From NCBI GenBank assembly GCA_038207625.1, contig JBBQZO010000062.1, positions 1 to 15,510 on the forward strand: a DNA stretch of 15,510 nucleotides, read 5' to 3'. Numbering within the stretch: position 1 is the stretch's first letter; each line of letters opens with the position of its first letter. This document shows, piece by piece, positions 12,314 to 15,510 of this stretch. This DNA is from JBBQZO01 sp038207625. Its GTDB lineage: Bacteria; Pseudomonadota; Gammaproteobacteria; Burkholderiales; Burkholderiaceae_D. Made by a program: the position numbers and the translations under genes. Below the pieces are notes generated by a model that was not told the origin of the DNA, made no database searches, and saw only the letters and a list, made by a program, of their open reading frames with translations.

Positions 12314-14206
12314 ATGTCTGCCAAGTCGATCTGCGCCGCCGTCGCGCTGGCACTGTGCCTGGTCCCGCCGGCCCGCGCCGACGGCGAAGGCCATGTGCGC
12401 TCGGTGCACGAACACACCGACATCCGCATCCACGCCGACAGCACCTACGAACAAACGCTCGAGTTCACCTTGCGCGCGGTCGACCAGATCGGCGCCAACG
12501 GCCTGGGCCAGCAATATCTGGACTACCAGGCGGGGCGCCAGACGTTCGAACTGCTGGAAGCAGAAACCCTGCCCGCCCATGGCGCGCCGGTGCGCGTGCC
12601 CACCGCCGACATCAAGGTGCAGGACGGCATGCTGGGCGGCATATCCTTCCCTGAAAAGAAGCTCGTGCAGATCACCTTTTCGAAACTGGCCGCCGGCGAC
12701 GCGATCCATCTGCGCTATCGGCTGACACAGAAAACACTCGACCTGCCCGGCGGCATGTCCAAGGTGATGCTGCTGCGCGGCGACCTGATACGCGACGACA
12801 CCAGCATCGCGGTGCACTATCCGGCCACGCTGGCCGTCAAGTTCATCGAACACCAACTGACGGCGCAAGGCGACACCCTCAGCGGCGCCGAACGCACCCG
12901 GCGCTGGAGCTATCGCAGCGGCGACACCATCACGCCCGAGCCGGCCGTGGTCAACAGCTGGCGCCACACGCCGCACCTGATGCTGTCCACCTTCGCGAGC
13001 TGGAAGGCGATCGCCGACGGCTATCAGGCCGGCGCCGCCGGCAAGGCCGCGGTGACGCCTGAACTGCGCGCACTGGCTGACGACATCAGCGCCGGCGCGC
13101 CCACCCCGCGCGCCCAGAGCGCCCGTCTGCACGACTGGGTGCGCCGCAATATCCGCTACATCGCCAGCTACGTGGGCGACGGCGGCTACGTGCCCAACGT
13201 CGCCGCCAGCATCCTGCGCCGCCGCTACGGCGACTGCAAGGACCACGCCACCTTGCTCGAAGCGCTGCTTGAGGCGCGCGGCATCCACGCGTCCCAGGTG
13301 CTGCTGCAGGCGGACCTGGACAACTACGTGCTGCCCCCGCTGCCGGTGCTGTGGTTCAATCACGTGATCACCTTCGTCCCCGCGCTCGAGTTGTATCTGG
13401 ATGCGACCGACAGCGCCGTGCCGTTCGGCCTGCTGCCCGAGCCCGACGCCGACAAGCCGGTGCTCGCTACCAAGGACTTCAGCGCCATCGGCCACACGCC
13501 GGCAGCGCGCCCCGAACAGATGCGCGTCGAGCGCCGCGTGCAGATCGCCTTCGCCCAAGACGGCTCGGCGCTGCGCACGTCGGAAGTGATCGGCTACGGC
13601 TTGGCGGCGGTGGCGGTGCGCCAGTTCATGGGCGCGATCGGCCCCGGGCGCGAGCACGACTGGGTCAAGCGCCTGCTCAACGCTACCGGACTGGAAGGCG
13701 ACGGCACGCTTGAACTGGTCCAGCCGACGCGCATCGACGCGCTGGGCTTTCGGCTTACCGAGCGCATCCGCAACTACGTCAGCCAGCCCGAGGCGGGCGT
13801 GCTGGCTTTCGCGCCCGGGCTGGGCGGGCCGCTGGCGCTGGCGCCCATCATGAACCGCTACACCGAAGCGTTGCGCCTCAACGACACCCGCTGCGAGGCG
13901 TTCGAACTGGACGACCGCATCGAGATCAGCATGCCGGCCGCGTTCGAGGTGCTGTACCTGCCCAGGGACCTGATCATCAATGAAGGACCCTTGAGCTTTG
14001 CGGCGCACTACGAACGCAGCGGCAACAGCTACCGCATGACGCGCAGCGTGCGCGCCAGTGGCCAGCGCTCGTGGTGCACAGCCCAGGAATACCAGGCGCT
14101 GCGCCCGGCCATGAACCGCATCAACAAGGCGCTCGGCGCTCGCCTGGTGTACGTGCACAGGGACGACGACACGGGCGCAGCGACATCGGCCAAGCCGAGC
14201 CCGTGA
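12314..14206 (+). CDS. Exported DUF3857 / transglutaminase-like protein
   Basis: The ATG at 12314 gives 630 residues with a signal peptide: Lys4, a hydrophobic core at about 6-19, and a Pro-Ala-Arg-Ala end near 19-22. Residues about 30-240 are the DUF3857 beta-rich domain. Residues about 255-370 are a transglutaminase-like domain with the expected triad: Cys308 in Tyr-Gly-Asp-Cys-Lys-Asp-His, His350 in Phe-Asn-His-Val, and Asp363 in Tyr-Leu-Asp-Ala-Thr-Asp. The rest (about 385-630) is a further beta-rich domain. The protein should work in the periplasm or at the outer membrane; the substrate is unknown, and such folds often act as peptidases or ligases rather than cross-linkers. The ribosome-binding site is weak. 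The 156-nt gap before it (12158-12313) shows no promoter I trust. Confidence 0.93.
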   Translation: MSAKSICAAVALALCLVPPARADGEGHVRSVHEHTDIRIHADSTYEQTLEFTLRAVDQIGANGLGQQYLDYQAGRQTFELLEAETLPAHGAPVRVPTADIKVQDGMLGGISFPEKKLVQITFSKLAAGDAIHLRYRLTQKTLDLPGGMSKVMLLRGDLIRDDTSIAVHYPATLAVKFIEHQLTAQGDTLSGAERTRRWSYRSGDTITPEPAVVNSWRHTPHLMLSTFASWKAIADGYQAGAAGKAAVTPELRALADDISAGAPTPRAQSARLHDWVRRNIRYIASYVGDGGYVPNVAASILRRRYGDCKDHATLLEALLEARGIHASQVLLQADLDNYVLPPLPVLWFNHVITFVPALELYLDATDSAVPFGLLPEPDADKPVLATKDFSAIGHTPAARPEQMRVERRVQIAFAQDGSALRTSEVIGYGLAAVAVRQFMGAIGPGREHDWVKRLLNATGLEGDGTLELVQPTRIDALGFRLTERIRNYVSQPEAGVLAFAPGLGGPLALAPIMNRYTEALRLNDTRCEAFELDDRIEISMPAAFEVLYLPRDLIINEGPLSFAAHYERSGNSYRMTRSVRASGQRSWCTAQEYQALRPAMNRINKALGARLVYVHRDDDTGAATSAKPSP

Positions 14207-14253
14207 GCATCAGTTTGCGTTAAGATAGGCGTTTGCTCACACCAACGCCGCCC

Positions 14254-15492
14254 ATGATCCCCAAGCCAGCGAATCCGCCCGCGCCCAGCGCGCCCGGCAA
14301 CCTTAATTTCGTCCTCGTGTGCGTGTTCATCGACATGCTCGGCATCGGCCTGGTGGTGCCGGTGCTGCCGGTGCTGGTGGGCGAATTCGTCGGCGCGCGT
14401 GACCAGCAGGCGCTGTGGTTCGGCATCCTGGCGGCCACCTTCGGGCTGCTGCAATTTATCTGCATGCCGATGCTGGGCGCCATCAGCGACCGGGTTGGAC
14501 GGCGCCCTGTGCTGATGTATTCGATGGCCGGCATGTGCATCAACTTCCTGGCCACCGCCTGGGCCCCCAACCTCGCTTGCCTGTTCATCGGACGGGTGGT
14601 CGGCGGCATGTCCTCGGCCAGCATGTCGGTCGCGTCGGCCTACGCGGCCGATATCTCGACCCACGAAAACCGCGCGAAGAGCTTTGGCAAGGTGGGCGCC
14701 GCGTTCGGCCTGGGCTTCATCTGCGGCCCGATGCTGGGCGGCCTGCTGGGCAGCGTCAGCCTGCACCTGCCGTTCTATGTGGCGGCCGGCCTGTCGGCGG
14801 CCAACTTCCTGTACGGCTATCTGGTGCTGCCCGAGTCCTTGCCACTGGAGCGCCGCGTGCCGTTCGCGCTGACGCGGATCAACCCCTTCGGCGCGCTGGC
14901 GCGTTTGCTGCGCCGCACCGACATCCGTCCTCTGGTGATGGTGTATGCCTTGATGACGTTCGCCCAGATGATGCTGCAAACGACCTGGGTGCTGTACACC
15001 ACCTTCCGCTTCAACTGGAGCGTGCGCGACAACGGCATCGCGCTGTTTTGCGTGGGCCTGACCGCTGCCGTGGTGCAGGCCGGCCTGCTCGGACCGCTGA
15101 TCCGGCGCCTGGGCGAGATGCGCGTTGCGCTGCTGGGCCTGGCCTCGGGCGGCATCACCTATGTCGCGTACGGCCTGGCCAACCAAGGCTGGATGATGTA
15201 CGTGATCATCCTGTGCAATTTACTGGCGTTCGCGGCCGGGCCGGCGCTGCAGGGAATCGTGTCGAAATCGGCCGCCGCGCACGAACAGGGCGAGCTGATG
15301 GGTTCGCTGCAATCGATCAGCAGCATCGGCATCATCGCCATGCCGCTCGCTGGCACCGCTATTTTGGGCATGGTCAGCCATCTTGGTCCGCACGACTGGC
15401 GCATCGGCAGCACCTTCTTCGTGTGCGCGGCGATGAATGCGATTGCCATCGCGGTCGCCCTGCGCTTCTTCAAATCGCATCACCTGACCTGA
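14254..15492 (+). CDS. MFS transporter, TetA-like drug:H+ antiporter family
   Basis: I choose the ATG at 14254 (412 residues); a TTG at 14233 would add seven residues and neither has a strong ribosome-binding site. The protein has about 12 hydrophobic segments. Residues 27-39 (Asp-Met-Leu-Gly-Ile-Gly-Leu with Val-Val-Pro-Val-Leu-Pro) match helix 1 of TetA-type carriers with the conserved Asp27. Residues 75-86 are MFS motif A (Gly-Ala-Ile-Ser-Asp-Arg-Val-Gly-Arg-Arg-Pro). Residues about 148-163 carry the antiporter motif C with Gly-Pro-x-x-Gly-Gly. A Leu-Pro-Glu-Ser segment ends helix 6. These motifs indicate proton-coupled export from the cytoplasm; the substrate cannot be read from sequence, and tetracycline resistance should not be assumed. 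The gene begins 47 nt after the DUF3857 gene and may share its transcript. Confidence 0.93.
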   Translation: MIPKPANPPAPSAPGNLNFVLVCVFIDMLGIGLVVPVLPVLVGEFVGARDQQALWFGILAATFGLLQFICMPMLGAISDRVGRRPVLMYSMAGMCINFLATAWAPNLACLFIGRVVGGMSSASMSVASAYAADISTHENRAKSFGKVGAAFGLGFICGPMLGGLLGSVSLHLPFYVAAGLSAANFLYGYLVLPESLPLERRVPFALTRINPFGALARLLRRTDIRPLVMVYALMTFAQMMLQTTWVLYTTFRFNWSVRDNGIALFCVGLTAAVVQAGLLGPLIRRLGEMRVALLGLASGGITYVAYGLANQGWMMYVIILCNLLAFAAGPALQGIVSKSAAAHEQGELMGSLQSISSIGIIAMPLAGTAILGMVSHLGPHDWRIGSTFFVCAAMNAIAIAVALRFFKSHHLT

Positions 15493-15495
15493 ATC

Positions 15496-15510
15496 ATGAA
15501 GAAACTCCTG
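15496..15510 (+). CDS. First five codons of a gene beyond the right edge
   Basis: ATG AAG AAA CTC CTG begins 3 nt after the MFS stop and reads Met-Lys-Lys-Leu-Leu, typical of a signal-peptide start. The short gap suggests co-transcription with the MFS gene. The product cannot be identified and no ribosome-binding site is clear. Confidence 0.4.

Noticed and set aside
12233..14158. Minus-strand open frame of 641 codons opposite the DUF3857 gene
   Set aside because: The plus strand encodes a signal peptide and a complete Cys-His-Asp triad. The minus-strand product has biased His/Arg/Gln composition.
14029..15186. Minus-strand open frame of 385 codons opposite the MFS gene
   Set aside because: The plus strand carries MFS motifs A and C. 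The minus-strand product is a Gln/His/Arg-rich shadow.

Overview
The window is very GC-rich bacterial chromosome. The gene families (DUF3455 secreted protein, DUF3857 transglutaminase-like protein, RNase H-like protein with an N-terminal extension, TetA-like MFS transporter, very short exported peptide) suggest a betaproteobacterium, most likely Oxalobacteraceae (Massilia, Duganella or Janthinobacterium type). That placement is inferred from gene content and base composition; there is no rRNA or marker gene here to prove it. I see no tRNA, rRNA, CRISPR array, insertion sequence or phage gene. Layout, left half (about 1-9439, minus strand): six genes read leftwards and look like one operon. In transcription order they are a 1053-aa penicillin-binding transpeptidase with a large unassigned periplasmic region (9439-6278), a 437-aa unknown protein with a possible C-terminal helix-turn-helix (6166-4853), a 186-aa unknown protein with a TTG start overlapping its neighbour (4869-4309), a 421-aa protein with an SPFH-like N-terminus and a low-complexity Ala/Pro/Ser linker (4298-3033), a 336-aa protein that I read as a tandem Lon/ChlI-type protease fold with an apparent Ser-Lys dyad (3036-2026), and a zinc-ribbon SPFH coiled-coil protein that runs off the left edge (1935 to <1). 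Start-stop overlaps and short gaps (17-nt overlap, 10-nt gap, 4-nt overlap) tie the middle four together. Layout, right half (9650-15510): a short exported protein on the plus strand (9650-9886), a convergent DUF3455 secreted protein (10641-10099, minus), then a plus-strand run of a six-helix membrane protein (10894-11433), an RNase H-fold protein (11510-12157), an exported DUF3857/transglutaminase-like protein (12314-14206), an MFS drug-antiporter-like protein (14254-15492), and the first five codons of a further gene at the right edge. How the genes may work together: the left operon is the interesting part. It joins a cell-wall transpeptidase, one or two SPFH membrane scaffolds and an ATPase-less Lon-like protease with two unknown proteins. 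This looks like an undescribed envelope-associated system, possibly scaffolding, stress sensing or regulated proteolysis at the membrane. The function is inference; the gene order, motifs and overlaps are seen directly. The right half looks like ordinary accessory and housekeeping genes.
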